Shown here: in pieces, positions 33,483-42,567 of the stretch
Layout of the letters: every line of letters starts with the position of its first letter
Numbering within the stretch: the stretch's first letter is position 1
Position numbers and translations under genes: made by a program
The notes under the pieces: model-generated
What the model saw: the letters and a program-made list of their open reading frames with translations, nothing else
Database searches by the model: none
What the model was told of the DNA's origin: nothing
Assembly (NCBI RefSeq): GCF_036248275.1
Contig: NZ_CP109181.1
Coordinates: 4,588,001 to 4,652,000 of the forward strand
Direction: 5' to 3'
Length of the DNA: 64,000 nt
Source of the DNA: Streptomyces sp. NBC_01716
Lineage (GTDB): Bacteria; Actinomycetota; Actinomycetes; Streptomycetales; Streptomycetaceae

Positions 33483-35764
33483 TGACGATCAAGAACCTGG
33501 ACACCGTCAAGCACGCGACGGGGACGCCCGACGTCGACCAGCCCTGGAAGGAACTCGGCCTCAAGGAGGACGAGTACACGCGGATCCGCGAGATCCTCCA
33601 GCGCCGGCCGACCGGCGCCGAACTGGCCATGTACTCGGTGATGTGGTCCGAGCACTGCTCGTACAAGAGCAGCAAGGTCCATCTCAAGCAGTTCGGCGAC
33701 AAGGCCCCGGCAAGTGACGCGATGCTGGTGGGCATCGGCGAGAACGCGGGCGTCGTGGACGTCGGCCAGGGGTACGCGGTCACCTTCAAGGTCGAGTCGC
33801 ACAACCACCCCTCGTACATCGAGCCCTATCAGGGCGCGGCCACCGGCGTCGGCGGCATCGTGCGCGACATCCTCGCCATGGGCGCCCGCCCGGTCGCCGT
33901 CGTGGACCCGCTGCGCTTCGGCGCGGCCGACCACCCCGACACCCGGCGGGTGCTGCCAGGGGTCGTCGCCGGCATCGGCGGTTACGGCAACTGCCTGGGC
34001 CTGCCGAACATCGGCGGCGAGGTCGTCTTCGACCCCTGCTACCAGGGCAATCCGCTGGTCAACGCCGGCTGCATCGGCGTGATGAGGCACGAGGACATCC
34101 ACCTCGCGCAGGCGTCGGGCACCGGCAACAAGGTGATCCTGTACGGCGCCCGCACCGGCGGCGACGGCATCGGCGGCGTCTCGGTGCTGGCCTCCGAGAC
34201 CTTCGAGTCGACCGGACCGGCCAAGCGGCCCGCCGTCCAGGTCGGTGACCCCTTCCAGGAGAAGCTCCTCATCGAGTGCACCCTGGAGCTCTTCGCGGAG
34301 AAGCTGGTCGCCGGTATCCAGGACCTCGGCGGCGCCGGGCTCTCCTGTGCGACGAGCGAGCTGGCCTCGGCCGGATCGGGCGGTATGCGGGTCGAGTTGG
34401 ACACCGTGCCGCTACGCGACTCGTCCCTCTCGCCCGAGGAAATCCTCATGAGCGAGTCGCAGGAACGCATGTGCGCGGTCGTCGAGCCCGACAAGGTCGA
34501 CCGCTTCATGGAGATCTGCGAGAAGTGGGACGTCATCGCCACCGTCATCGGTGAGGTCACCGAGGGCACCCGGCTGGAGATCTTCTGGCACGGCGAGCAG
34601 ATCGTGGACGTGCCGCCGCGCTCGGTCGCGCACGACGGCCCGGTCTACCACCGTCCGTACGCCCGTCCCGACTGGCAGGACGCGCTCCAGGCCGACGACG
34701 CCAACAAGCTTGCCCGGCCCGCGAATTCGGCCGAGCTGCGGGAGCAGGTGCTGCGGCTCGTCGCGTCGCCGAACCAGGCGTCGAAGGCGTGGATCACCGA
34801 CCAGTACGACCGCTTCGTCCAGGGCAACACGGTGCTCGCGCAGCCCGAGGACGCGGGCATGGTCCGGATCGACGAGTCGACCAACCTCGGTGTGGCGATG
34901 GCGACGGACGGCAACGGCCGGTTCGCCAAGCTCGACCCGTACGCGGGCGCGCAGCTCGCGCTGGCGGAGGCGTACCGCAACGTGGCCGCCTCCGGCGCCA
35001 AGCCGCTCGCCATCTCGGACTGCCTGAACTTCGGTTCGCCCGAGGACCCGGCGGTCATGTGGCAGTTCGCCGAGGCCACGCGCGGACTCGCGGACGGCTG
35101 CCTCCAGTTGGGCACCCCGGTCACCGGCGGCAACGTCTCGCTCTACAACCAGACCGGTGAGACGGCGATCCACCCGACGCCGGTCGTGGCCGTGCTCGGT
35201 GTGATCGACGACGTCACGCGCCGTACGCCGATCGCCTTCGCGGAAGAGGGCCAGCTCCTCTATCTGCTGGGCGAGACCCGCGAGGAGTTCGGCGGGTCGG
35301 CGTGGTCGCAGGTGATCCACGACCATCTGGGCGGACTGCCGCCGAAGGTGGACCTGGACCGGGAGAAGCTGCTCGGCGAGATCCTGATCTCGGCCTCGCG
35401 CGACGGCATGATCGACGCGGCGCACGACCTGAGCGACGGCGGTCTGATCCAGGCCGTCACCGAGTCGTGCCTGCGGGGCGGCAACGGCGCGCGGCTGGTC
35501 GTGCCGGACACGTCGTCGATCAGCGGCTCCGCCACGGGCGACGCCTTCACGTTCCTGTTCAGCGAGTCGGCCGGGCGCGCGGTCGTCGCGGTGCCGCGCA
35601 GTGAGGAGACGCGCTTCACCGACATGTGCGGGGCCCGCGGGCTGCCGGCGACGCGGATCGGTGTCGTGGACGGTGAAGAGGTCGAGGTCCAGGGCGAGTT
35701 CAGCATTCCGCTGAGCGAGCTGCGGACGGCGCACGAGGGGACGATCGAGGCGCTGCTCGCCTGA
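33482..35764 (+). CDS. purL: Phosphoribosylformylglycinamidine synthase subunit PurL
   Basis: A protein of 760 residues, the small PurL type that needs PurS and PurQ. ATG 33482 overlaps the purQ stop. Motifs: YSVMWSEHCSYKSSK near the N-terminus, VTFKVESHNHPSYIEPYQGAATGVGGIVRDI, and in the second half DGNGRFAKLDPYAGAQLALAEAYRNVA and LSDGGLIQAVTESCL. It converts FGAR to FGAM using ATP and the ammonia from PurQ. A strong terminator follows 15 bp after the stop. Confidence 0.97.
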   Translation: MTIKNLDTVKHATGTPDVDQPWKELGLKEDEYTRIREILQRRPTGAELAMYSVMWSEHCSYKSSKVHLKQFGDKAPASDAMLVGIGENAGVVDVGQGYAVTFKVESHNHPSYIEPYQGAATGVGGIVRDILAMGARPVAVVDPLRFGAADHPDTRRVLPGVVAGIGGYGNCLGLPNIGGEVVFDPCYQGNPLVNAGCIGVMRHEDIHLAQASGTGNKVILYGARTGGDGIGGVSVLASETFESTGPAKRPAVQVGDPFQEKLLIECTLELFAEKLVAGIQDLGGAGLSCATSELASAGSGGMRVELDTVPLRDSSLSPEEILMSESQERMCAVVEPDKVDRFMEICEKWDVIATVIGEVTEGTRLEIFWHGEQIVDVPPRSVAHDGPVYHRPYARPDWQDALQADDANKLARPANSAELREQVLRLVASPNQASKAWITDQYDRFVQGNTVLAQPEDAGMVRIDESTNLGVAMATDGNGRFAKLDPYAGAQLALAEAYRNVAASGAKPLAISDCLNFGSPEDPAVMWQFAEATRGLADGCLQLGTPVTGGNVSLYNQTGETAIHPTPVVAVLGVIDDVTRRTPIAFAEEGQLLYLLGETREEFGGSAWSQVIHDHLGGLPPKVDLDREKLLGEILISASRDGMIDAAHDLSDGGLIQAVTESCLRGGNGARLVVPDTSSISGSATGDAFTFLFSESAGRAVVAVPRSEETRFTDMCGARGLPATRIGVVDGEEVEVQGEFSIPLSELRTAHEGTIEALLA

Positions 35765-35778
35765 GAAAGACCCTCCTG

Positions 35779-35813
35779 GCCCCCGCCCGGTTCGCATGGA
35801 ACCGGGCGGGGGC
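35779..35813 (+). terminator. Rho-independent-type terminator after purL
   Basis: A 15-bp perfect stem (GCCCCCGCCCGGTTC / GAACCGGGCGGGGGC) with loop GCATG, followed by TTCGTC. It ends the purSQL operon and isolates it from the ArsR-type gene. Confidence 0.85.
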
Positions 35814-35849
35814 TTCGTCATGCCCGTACGCGGGAGGGGTTGCGCTCGA

Positions 35850-35865
35850 TTACGTAATTACGTAA
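35850..35865. promoter_or_regulatory. 16-bp palindrome overlapping the ArsR-type gene promoter
   Basis: TTACGTAATTACGTAA is a perfect palindrome and also two tandem TTACGTAA units. It ends 9 bp before the ATG of the regulator and overlaps a -10-like TAACTT (35863-35868) spaced 6 bases from the ATG. This strongly suggests autorepression by the encoded helix-turn-helix protein (inference). Confidence 0.7.
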
Positions 35866-35874
35866 CTTCTTGGT

Positions 35875-36405
35875 ATGGAACTGGAGGAGCGCGTCGCCGA
35901 GCTGGAGCGCCGGCTCGCGGCGCTGGAGCGCGCGGAGCCGGAGGCGTCGCCCCGGCCGCCGCGAGGGGAGCGGCCGGGGCCGACGCCGGACGACACCTTC
36001 CGGCCGCTCCGGCTCCTGGAGGAGCAACTCGCGGAGCTGGACGCGCCCGGCGGCGGCGTGACGTACACGGGCTCGGTACGGCTGCCGACCGAGGAGCACT
36101 ACAAGTGGCAGTTCACCGAGCTGACCGACGGGGTGCTCGACGCCGACTGGTCGCAGGCCGCCGACTGCTTCGCCGCGCTCGGGCACGCCGTACGGCTGCG
36201 GCTGCTGCGCGAGATCCTCGGCGGTCTGCGTACGGCGGCCGAACTGGCCGCGCTCGACGACATAGGCACCACCGGCCAGATCTACCACCACCTGCGCCAG
36301 CTGACCGGGGCCGGCTGGCTCCAGACGACGGGGCGGGGGCGTTACGAGGTGCCGGGCGCCCGGGTCGTACCGCTGCTGGTGATGCTGTCCGCCGCCAGGA
36401 ACTGA
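35875..36405 (+). CDS. ArsR-type helix-turn-helix regulator with N-terminal coiled coil
   Basis: A protein of 176 residues from ATG 35875. Residues 1-22 (MELEERVAELERRLAALERA) form a coiled coil. A proline-rich linker follows, and the C-terminal half carries a winged helix: ADCFAALGHAVRLRLLREIL, TAAELAALDDIGTTGQIYHHLRQLTGAGWL, then a GRGRYEVPG wing. This is the ArsR/HTH_20 class. No metal-binding cysteines are seen, so it probably senses something other than metal. The M23 peptidase gene begins 30 bp downstream and may be co-regulated. Confidence 0.85.
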   Translation: MELEERVAELERRLAALERAEPEASPRPPRGERPGPTPDDTFRPLRLLEEQLAELDAPGGGVTYTGSVRLPTEEHYKWQFTELTDGVLDADWSQAADCFAALGHAVRLRLLREILGGLRTAAELAALDDIGTTGQIYHHLRQLTGAGWLQTTGRGRYEVPGARVVPLLVMLSAARN

Positions 36406-36435
36406 CAAGGAACTCACCCCCACCGGAGAACCGAG

Positions 36436-37320
36436 GTGACCCGCACCATGTCCGTCCGGAAACTGGCCATGACCGTGGCCCGTGCCTGCTGGCTGTTCGT
36501 CCTCGTGCTGGTCCTCGGCATGATCTTCGCGAACCTGTATCCGCCGCTGTGGCTGCTCTGCGTCCCCGCCGTGCTGCCCATCGTGGTGTTCGTGGTTCTC
36601 GGGCGGCTGACGTCAGCCGCGCTGAAGGGGCCCGCCGCCCGCGCGCCCGTCGAGACACTGGCGCCGGTGTCCGGGCGCTGGACCGCGCTCAACAGCCCGG
36701 CGGACAAGGTGCCCAGCCATGGCATTCACGGCTACGGCCAGACGTACGCCATCGACATCCTGGCCGCTCCGGAGCCCGACACCCGCCCGCCGTTCGCGAA
36801 GCTGTGGCCGCTCGCGCGCGGGAACGGCCGCTATCCGGCCTTCGGCGCCCCCGTGCTGGCCGTGGCCGACGCGACGGTCGTACGGGTGCTGGACCGGCGC
36901 CGCGACCATCTGACCCGGACGTCTCTCCCGGCGCTCACCTGGATGATGCTGGTCGAAGGGGCGGCGCGGGAAGCGGCGGGGCCGTCGTGGATCGTCGGCA
37001 ACCACGTGGTGCTTGACCTCGGTGACGGCACGTACGCCCTGTACGCGCACCTGAAGCGGGGCTCGGTGACCGTCGCGGCCGGAGACACGGTGCGCGCGGG
37101 GCAGCGGATCGCCGCGTGCGGCAACACCGGCAACTCGACGGAGGCCCACGTCCACTTTCAGCTGATGGACGGGCTCGATCTGGACACCGCGCGCGGCATC
37201 CCCTTCACCTGGCGCGGGGTGGGGGTCCCGGCCAACGGCGAGTCGTTCACGCCGCCCGAGGCGCTGACCCCGCGGGAGACGTCCACGACGGAAGTCCCGT
37301 CCGCCGACCGGCTCGATTAG
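36436..37320 (+). CDS. M23-family (LytM) metallopeptidase, membrane anchored
   Basis: A protein of 294 residues from GTG 36436 (GGAG upstream; ATG 36448 is an alternative). Two adjacent membrane helices lie at about 12-57. The peptidase domain has the zinc ligands in HGYGQTYAID and HVHFQL, the intervening YALYAHLKRGSVTV, and DTVRAGQRIAACGNTGNS. Such enzymes cut peptidoglycan stem peptides or cross-bridges. With the helices at the N-terminus the domain should face the wall. It is likely co-transcribed with the regulator upstream. Confidence 0.9.
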   Translation: MTRTMSVRKLAMTVARACWLFVLVLVLGMIFANLYPPLWLLCVPAVLPIVVFVVLGRLTSAALKGPAARAPVETLAPVSGRWTALNSPADKVPSHGIHGYGQTYAIDILAAPEPDTRPPFAKLWPLARGNGRYPAFGAPVLAVADATVVRVLDRRRDHLTRTSLPALTWMMLVEGAAREAAGPSWIVGNHVVLDLGDGTYALYAHLKRGSVTVAAGDTVRAGQRIAACGNTGNSTEAHVHFQLMDGLDLDTARGIPFTWRGVGVPANGESFTPPEALTPRETSTTEVPSADRLD

Positions 37321-37330
37321 CCTCCCGGCT

Positions 37331-38125
37331 ATGCCCCCGGCCAAGAAGCGCAAACAACGCGGTTACGACTCCGACAGGACCCGTACCGCCGTCCTCACCC
37401 AGTTCGCGCACGTGCGCGAAGCGGTCGCCGCCCTCACCCCCGAGCAGCTCGCCCTCCCCGCCGGCCTCGGCGACTGGACCGTACGCGAACTGACCGCACA
37501 CCTGTGCATGGGCGTCGAGAGCGTCAGCCGCGCGGTGGAGCAGCCGGCGCCGCCCGCCGTGGAGCTGGGACTGCCCGAGTGGGCGTTCGCGACCGCCGCG
37601 GTGGCCGCCCCGATCTCGGACGACGTCAAGGTGTACGCGGCCTCCGCCGAGCCCGCCGAACTGTTCGAACGCACCGCGGGCCGGATCACCGGCCTGCTGA
37701 AGGACACCCCGCCCGAGCGGCTGATCGCCGTCCGGGTGGGCGCCATGAGGCTGGGGGACTTCCTGGTCACCCGGGCCGTCGAGCTCGTAGTCCACACCGA
37801 CGACCTGAACCGCGCCCTCGGGCTCGCCGTCCCTCTCGACCGGCAGGCGCTCGCCGCCTGCACCCGGCTGCTCGCCGACGCGCTCGCGATCAAGGCGCCG
37901 GGAGCGTCCACGGAGGTGCGGATCCCGCCGTACGCCGTCGTGCAGTGCGTGGAGGGGCCCCGGCACACCCGAGGCACCCCGCCGAACGTCGTCGAGACGG
38001 ACCCGGTCACCTGGCTGCGGCTCGCCACGGGGCGTACGGCATGGGCCGACGCGCTGGCAGCGGCACGGGTCAGCGCCAGCGGGGAACGCGCGGACCTCGG
38101 CGGGCTGCTCCCGGTCATGAGCTGA
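37331..38125 (+). CDS. Maleylpyruvate isomerase family mycothiol-dependent enzyme
   Basis: A protein of 264 residues from ATG 37331, 10 bp after the peptidase gene. The N-terminal DinB-like four-helix region contains LTPEQLALPAGLGDWTVRELTAHL, with the histidine of the metal site, and LVTRAVELVVHTDDLNRAL, with His and Asp ligands. The C-terminal part with VVETDPVTWLRLATGRTAW resembles the sterol-carrier-like domain of this family. Members use mycothiol as cofactor for isomerisation or detoxification. The real substrate is unknown. Confidence 0.85.
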   Translation: MPPAKKRKQRGYDSDRTRTAVLTQFAHVREAVAALTPEQLALPAGLGDWTVRELTAHLCMGVESVSRAVEQPAPPAVELGLPEWAFATAAVAAPISDDVKVYAASAEPAELFERTAGRITGLLKDTPPERLIAVRVGAMRLGDFLVTRAVELVVHTDDLNRALGLAVPLDRQALAACTRLLADALAIKAPGASTEVRIPPYAVVQCVEGPRHTRGTPPNVVETDPVTWLRLATGRTAWADALAAARVSASGERADLGGLLPVMS

Positions 38126-38197
38126 GCGGACCGGGCCCGGTCCGCCCCGCGCGGCAACCGCACGGAACCGGACCCGGGCCTGTCTCGTCCCACCGGT

Positions 38198-39037
38198 ATG
38201 CGGAAACAGTCAGTGACCACCGTCACCGCCCTCACGACCCTGGCCCTCCTCGCCCTCGCCGGCTGCGGCACCGAGTCCGGCAGAGAGTCCGACGGGGCGG
38301 CCGAGGCCGGGAGCTCGGTGCGGACCGATCTGCCCCTCACCGATGTGCGCTGGAACATCGAGAGCCTGAACGTCGGCGGCAAGAAGGCCCCGGTGCCCTC
38401 GGGCGCCAGTGTGGAGATTGACTCCAAGGGCAAGGCCAGCGCACGGACCGGCTGCAACTCCATCGGCGCAGAGGTCACCATCGAGGGCGACACCCTCACT
38501 GTCGGTGAGAAGTCCACGACGATGATCGCCTGCCCGGATGAGCTGGCGGCCTTCGAGAAGGCACTCGGCGACGCCTTCGGCGGCAAGCTCAAGGCCAAGG
38601 TCGAGGACAAGAAGCTCACCCTCACCGGCGCCGGAGGCGACTCCATCGCCCTGTCCGCCGAGGAGCCGGCCCCGCTCGTGGGCACGGGGTGGGCCGTCAC
38701 CAGCCTTCTCGCCGGGGAAACGGCCAGTTCGCTGCCCAAGGACAAGAAGGGCGAGACCGCGAAGGCGACGCTCACCTTCGCCAAGGACGGCACCGTGAGC
38801 GGCGATCTCGGCTGCAACACGTTCTCGGCGTCCGCGAAGACCACGGACACCACGATCACCTTCGGACCGGTCAAATCCACCAGGAAGATCTGCCCGGAGC
38901 CGGGAATGTCCCTGGAACGCAAGCTCCTGAAGGTGCTCGACGGACAGGTGACGTATGAGGTGCACCACCGTGAGCTGACCCTCAAGACGGCCGACGGCAG
39001 CGGTTTCGGGGCCGCCGCCGGCACCCCCGCGAAGTAG
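38198..39037 (+). CDS. META-domain lipoprotein with two META repeats
   Basis: A protein of 279 residues from ATG 38198. The signal peptide LTTLALLALAGCG ends in a lipobox with Cys24. Two META domains follow: one at about 45-145 (DVRWNIESLNVGG, GCNSIGAEVTIEGDTL, STTMIACP) and one at about 160-270 (GTGWAVTSLLAGE, DLGCNTFSASAKTTDTTI, STRKICPEPG). Related to HslJ-type proteins. Exposed on the outer face of the membrane; the role of META domains is unclear, possibly stress-related folding. Confidence 0.9.
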   Translation: MRKQSVTTVTALTTLALLALAGCGTESGRESDGAAEAGSSVRTDLPLTDVRWNIESLNVGGKKAPVPSGASVEIDSKGKASARTGCNSIGAEVTIEGDTLTVGEKSTTMIACPDELAAFEKALGDAFGGKLKAKVEDKKLTLTGAGGDSIALSAEEPAPLVGTGWAVTSLLAGETASSLPKDKKGETAKATLTFAKDGTVSGDLGCNTFSASAKTTDTTITFGPVKSTRKICPEPGMSLERKLLKVLDGQVTYEVHHRELTLKTADGSGFGAAAGTPAK

Positions 39038-39145
39038 TACAGGCGCGGTTCCGCCTGGTGAAGGGGGGCCTCCCCGGCCGGGCCGGTGGCGACACGCCGC
39101 CGGCCCGCCGAGGGGTCCGTCTCCCGGCCCACTTCCGTACCGCAT

Positions 39146-39174
39146 TCGGACCAGCGGTCGATCTCGCCTACACT
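39146..39174 (+). promoter_or_regulatory. Candidate promoter of leaderless purF
   Basis: TACACT (39169-39174) is spaced 17 bp from TCGGAC (39146-39151), and 7 bases separate the -10 box from the purF GTG. There is no ribosome site before the GTG. This fits a leaderless transcript. Confidence 0.6.
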
Positions 39175-39181
39175 CGGTGGC

Positions 39182-40699
39182 GTGCCTCGTGGTGATGGAC
39201 GACTCAGCCACGACCTCCTCCCCGGCGAGAAGGGCCCTCAGGACGCTTGCGGCGTCTTCGGAGTCTGGGCCCCCGGTGAAGAGGTCGCCAAGCTCACCTA
39301 CTTCGGACTGTATGCACTGCAACACCGCGGACAGGAATCCGCGGGTATCGCAGTGAGCAACGGCTCCCAGATTCTTGTCTTCAAAGACATGGGCCTTGTC
39401 TCACAGGTCTTCGACGAAACCTCCCTCGGCTCCCTCCAAGGGCATATCGCCGTGGGCCACGCCCGCTACTCCACCACCGGAGCGTCGGTGTGGGAGAACG
39501 CGCAGCCGACGTTCCGGGCCACCGCGCACGGTTCGATCGCGCTCGGTCACAACGGCAATCTGGTCAATACGGCGGAGCTCGCCGGACTGGTCGCCGACCT
39601 CCCCAAGGAGAACGGCCGCACGACCCGCGTCGCGGCCACCAACGACACCGACCTGATCACGGCGCTCCTCGCCGGACAGACGGACGACGACGGCAAGTCC
39701 CTCACCGTCGAACAGGCCGCACCGCGGGTCCTGCCGCACGTCAAGGGCGCCTTCTCGCTCGTCTTCATGGACGAGCACACCCTCTACGCGGCCCGCGACC
39801 CCCAGGGCATCCGCCCGCTGGTCCTCGGCCGGCTCGAACGCGGATGGGTCGTGGCCTCCGAGAGCGCCGCGCTCGACATCTGCGGCGCGACGTACGTCCG
39901 GGAGATCGAGCCCGGCGAGCTGATCGCCATCGACGAGAACGGTCTCCGCAGCTCCCGATTCGCTGAAGCGAAGCCCAAGGGCTGTGTCTTCGAGTATGTG
40001 TATCTGGCCCGCCCGGACACTGACATCGCCGGCCGGAACGTCTACCTCTCCCGGGTGGAGATGGGGCGCAAACTCGCCAAGGAAGCACCGGCCGACGCCG
40101 ACCTCGTCATAGCCACTCCCGAGTCAGGCACCCCCGCCGCGATCGGGTACGCGGAGGCGAGCGGCATCCCGTACGGCTCGGGACTGGTGAAGAACGCGTA
40201 CGTGGGCCGGACGTTCATCCAGCCCTCACAGACCATCCGCCAGCTCGGCATCCGCCTCAAGCTCAATCCTCTTAAAGAGGTCATCAGAGGCAAGCGCCTG
40301 GTGGTCGTCGACGACTCGATCGTCCGCGGCAACACCCAGCGGGCCCTGGTCAAGATGCTCCGCGAGGCGGGCGCGGCCGAGGTTCACATCCGGATCTCGT
40401 CCCCGCCGGTGAAGTGGCCCTGCTTCTTCGGCATCGACTTCGCCACCCGCGCGGAGCTGATCGCCAACGGCATGTCCATCGAGGAGATCGGCAGGTCACT
40501 GGGTGCCGACTCCCTCTCGTACATCTCCATCGACGGCATGATCGAGGCGACCACCATCGCCAAGCCGAACCTCTGCCGCGCCTGCTTCGACGGCGAGTAC
40601 CCGATGGATCTGCCCGACCCCGAACTCCTCGGCAAGCAGCTGCTGGAGACCGAGCTGGCGGGCGGCGCCGATGCCGCCGACGCCCTCAGGCGGCCCTGA
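39182..40699 (+). CDS. purF: Amidophosphoribosyltransferase
   Basis: A protein of 505 residues from GTG 39182, with a 22-residue propeptide before the nucleophile Cys23 in DACGVFGVWAP. The Ntn-glutaminase domain (YALQHRGQESAGIAV, GHARYSTTG) is followed by the PRPP-binding motif RLVVVDDSIVRGNT. The cysteines in WPCFFGID and PNLCRACF fit the 4Fe-4S cluster of the Bacillus-type enzyme. It makes phosphoribosylamine, the first committed and feedback-controlled purine step. purM follows 144 bp downstream. Confidence 0.97.
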   Translation: MPRGDGRLSHDLLPGEKGPQDACGVFGVWAPGEEVAKLTYFGLYALQHRGQESAGIAVSNGSQILVFKDMGLVSQVFDETSLGSLQGHIAVGHARYSTTGASVWENAQPTFRATAHGSIALGHNGNLVNTAELAGLVADLPKENGRTTRVAATNDTDLITALLAGQTDDDGKSLTVEQAAPRVLPHVKGAFSLVFMDEHTLYAARDPQGIRPLVLGRLERGWVVASESAALDICGATYVREIEPGELIAIDENGLRSSRFAEAKPKGCVFEYVYLARPDTDIAGRNVYLSRVEMGRKLAKEAPADADLVIATPESGTPAAIGYAEASGIPYGSGLVKNAYVGRTFIQPSQTIRQLGIRLKLNPLKEVIRGKRLVVVDDSIVRGNTQRALVKMLREAGAAEVHIRISSPPVKWPCFFGIDFATRAELIANGMSIEEIGRSLGADSLSYISIDGMIEATTIAKPNLCRACFDGEYPMDLPDPELLGKQLLETELAGGADAADALRRP

Positions 40700-40843
40700 C
40701 ACCGGCCGTGAGCGCCCGTGAACGTGAACGTGCCCGTACGGGCCCGCCGCGACCTTCCTCCCGGCTGCGGCGGCCCGTAGCCACGTCCCGAACCCACGGA
40801 CCCGAACCGTATCTCCGCAGCAATGACACGAAAGCTCCCAGCC

Positions 40844-41917
40844 ATGCCAGCTGAATCCTCCGGTGCCTCCTACGCCGCCGCGGGCGTCGACATCGAGGCC
40901 GGCGACCGCGCCGTCCAGCTGATGAAGGAGTGGGTGAAGAAGACCCAGCGCCCCGAGACCGTCGGCGGCCTCGGCGGCTTCGCCGGCCTCTTCGACGCCT
41001 CCGCGCTCAAGCGCTACGAGCGTCCGCTGCTCGCCTCGGCCACCGACGGCGTCGGTACGAAGGTCGATCTGGCCCGCAAGATGGGCGTCTACGACACGAT
41101 CGGCCACGACCTCGTGGGCATGGTCGTGGACGACCTGGTGGTGTGCGGCGCCGAACCGCTGTTCATGACCGACTACATCTGCGTCGGCAAGGTCTTCCCC
41201 GAACGGGTCGCCGCCATCGTCAAGGGCATCGCCGAGGGCTGTGTGCTGGCCGGCTGCGCCCTCGTCGGCGGCGAGACGGCCGAGCACCCCGGCCTCCTCG
41301 GTGAGGACGACTTCGACGTCGCCGGCGCCGGTACGGGCGTGGTCGAGGCGGACCGGCTGCTGGGCGCGGATCGTATCCGTACGGGTGACGTGGTGATCGC
41401 CATGGAGTCCTCCGGGCTTCACTCCAACGGGTACTCGCTCGTCCGGCACGTGGTGTTCGACAGGCTGGGCTGGTCGCTGGAGCGCGAGGTCGAGGAGTTC
41501 GGCCGCACGCTCGGCGCGGAGCTGCTGGAGCCCACCAGGATCTACTCGCTGGACTGCCTGGCCCTGACCAGGACCACCGAGGTGCACGCTTTCAGCCACA
41601 TCACCGGCGGCGGCCTTGCCAACAACCTGGCGCGCGTCGTCCCGGACCATCTGCACGCGACCGTGGACCGCTCGACCTGGACGCCGGGCGCGGTCTTCGA
41701 CCTGATCGGCTCGGCGGGTCAGGTGGAGCGTACGGAGCTGGAGAAGACGCTCAACATGGGCGTCGGCATGATCGCCGTCGTCCCCGAGGAGTCGGTGGAC
41801 AGCGCCCTCACGACGCTCGCCGACCGGGGCGTGGGCGCCTGGGTGGCCGGCGGCATCGTGGACCGACAGAGCACCGGCGCGGCTACTGGCGCGGCGCTGA
41901 CCGGGGACTATGCCTAG
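40844..41917 (+). CDS. purM: Phosphoribosylformylglycinamidine cyclo-ligase (AIR synthetase)
   Basis: A protein of 357 residues. ATG 40844 is chosen over ATG 40823 because the family starts near SGASYAAAGVDIEAGDRAV. Other blocks: ASATDGVGTKVDLARKMG, IGHDLVGMVVDDLVVCGAEPLFMTDY, VGGETAEHPG, SSGLHSNGYSLVR and FSHITGGGLANNLARV. It closes the imidazole ring with ATP to give AIR, the step after PurSQL. A convergent-type terminator lies 40 bp after the stop. Confidence 0.96.
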   Translation: MPAESSGASYAAAGVDIEAGDRAVQLMKEWVKKTQRPETVGGLGGFAGLFDASALKRYERPLLASATDGVGTKVDLARKMGVYDTIGHDLVGMVVDDLVVCGAEPLFMTDYICVGKVFPERVAAIVKGIAEGCVLAGCALVGGETAEHPGLLGEDDFDVAGAGTGVVEADRLLGADRIRTGDVVIAMESSGLHSNGYSLVRHVVFDRLGWSLEREVEEFGRTLGAELLEPTRIYSLDCLALTRTTEVHAFSHITGGGLANNLARVVPDHLHATVDRSTWTPGAVFDLIGSAGQVERTELEKTLNMGVGMIAVVPEESVDSALTTLADRGVGAWVAGGIVDRQSTGAATGAALTGDYA

Positions 41918-41957
41918 TTCAGCGGGCGCGCCGACGAGGCGCCGGTCTCATGGTGAA

Positions 41958-41984
41958 ACCCGGTCCAGGGAGCCCGGACCGGGT
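41958..41984. terminator. Bidirectional hairpin between purM and the DUF3073 gene
   Basis: A 9-bp perfect stem ACCCGGTCC / GGACCGGGT with a 9-base loop lies between convergent genes. It is followed on the plus strand by a T-rich stretch (GATTTCTTTTTG) after 10 bases. Confidence 0.65.
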
Positions 41985-42018
41985 CACATGGGTGATTTCT
42001 TTTTGAGGTGTACGTACG

Positions 42019-42267
42019 TCAAGCGCCGCGACGCTGTGACGACGGGCCGGACTCCTCGTCCTCTTCGTCGTCGTTGTACAGCTCCGCGTACTGTGCGTAC
42101 GGGTCATCTTCCTCGTCGTCATCCTCGAACGGCTCAGCGTTCGGCGGTTGACTCGAAGGTGATGCGCCCAGCTCATTGGCCAGACGCGACAGGTCTGTCC
42201 CGCCGCTGTTGTACTTCAGCTGGCGGGCGACCTTTGTCTGCTTGGCCTTGGCCCGGCCGCGCCCCAT
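42019..42267 (-). CDS. DUF3073 family protein
   Basis: A protein of 82 residues from ATG 42267. The basic N-terminus MGRGRAKAKQTKVARQLKY is the family mark. A short middle with NSGGTDLSRLANELGA follows, then a very acidic tail (EPFEDDDEEDDPYAQYAELY, NDDEEDEES). Small, soluble, charged at both ends in opposite ways; function unknown though widely kept in actinobacteria. It converges with purM, as in other Streptomyces. Confidence 0.92.
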   Translation of the reverse strand: MGRGRAKAKQTKVARQLKYNSGGTDLSRLANELGASPSSQPPNAEPFEDDDEEDDPYAQYAELYNDDEEDEESGPSSQRRGA

Positions 42268-42567
42268 GGCTCGACCCCCTCGGTGACGGGGCTCCACGGC
42301 CCCAGAGTCTTGACACGCGTTCATGTTTCAGAACGAGCTCTCCGTAGAGAGACCCGTCCTTAGGACTTCAACGGTACCTGCTTCCACGGCCATACGGTAC
42401 GCCGCCCGCATGACGCGCCTCGGCGCGGGACCGGCGAGAACGGGTGTCCTCGCTGGTCAGCTGCGATTTTAACCTCTTCTTGAGGGGCGACCCGCCGACC
42501 GGGGTGAGTCTCGTCTCCCCCGGAGCCGCGCGACGGCTCCGCACCGGCCGGCCGCCCCGTCCGGACC
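42268..42567. other. Upstream region of the DUF3073 gene
   Basis: No gene is seen. On the minus strand it holds the promoter of the DUF3073 gene, and it also contains the end of the valine dehydrogenase transcript. No clear terminator hairpin for that gene was found; GCGATTTTAACCTCTTCTTG near 42462 is a local AT-rich spot. Confidence 0.4.
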
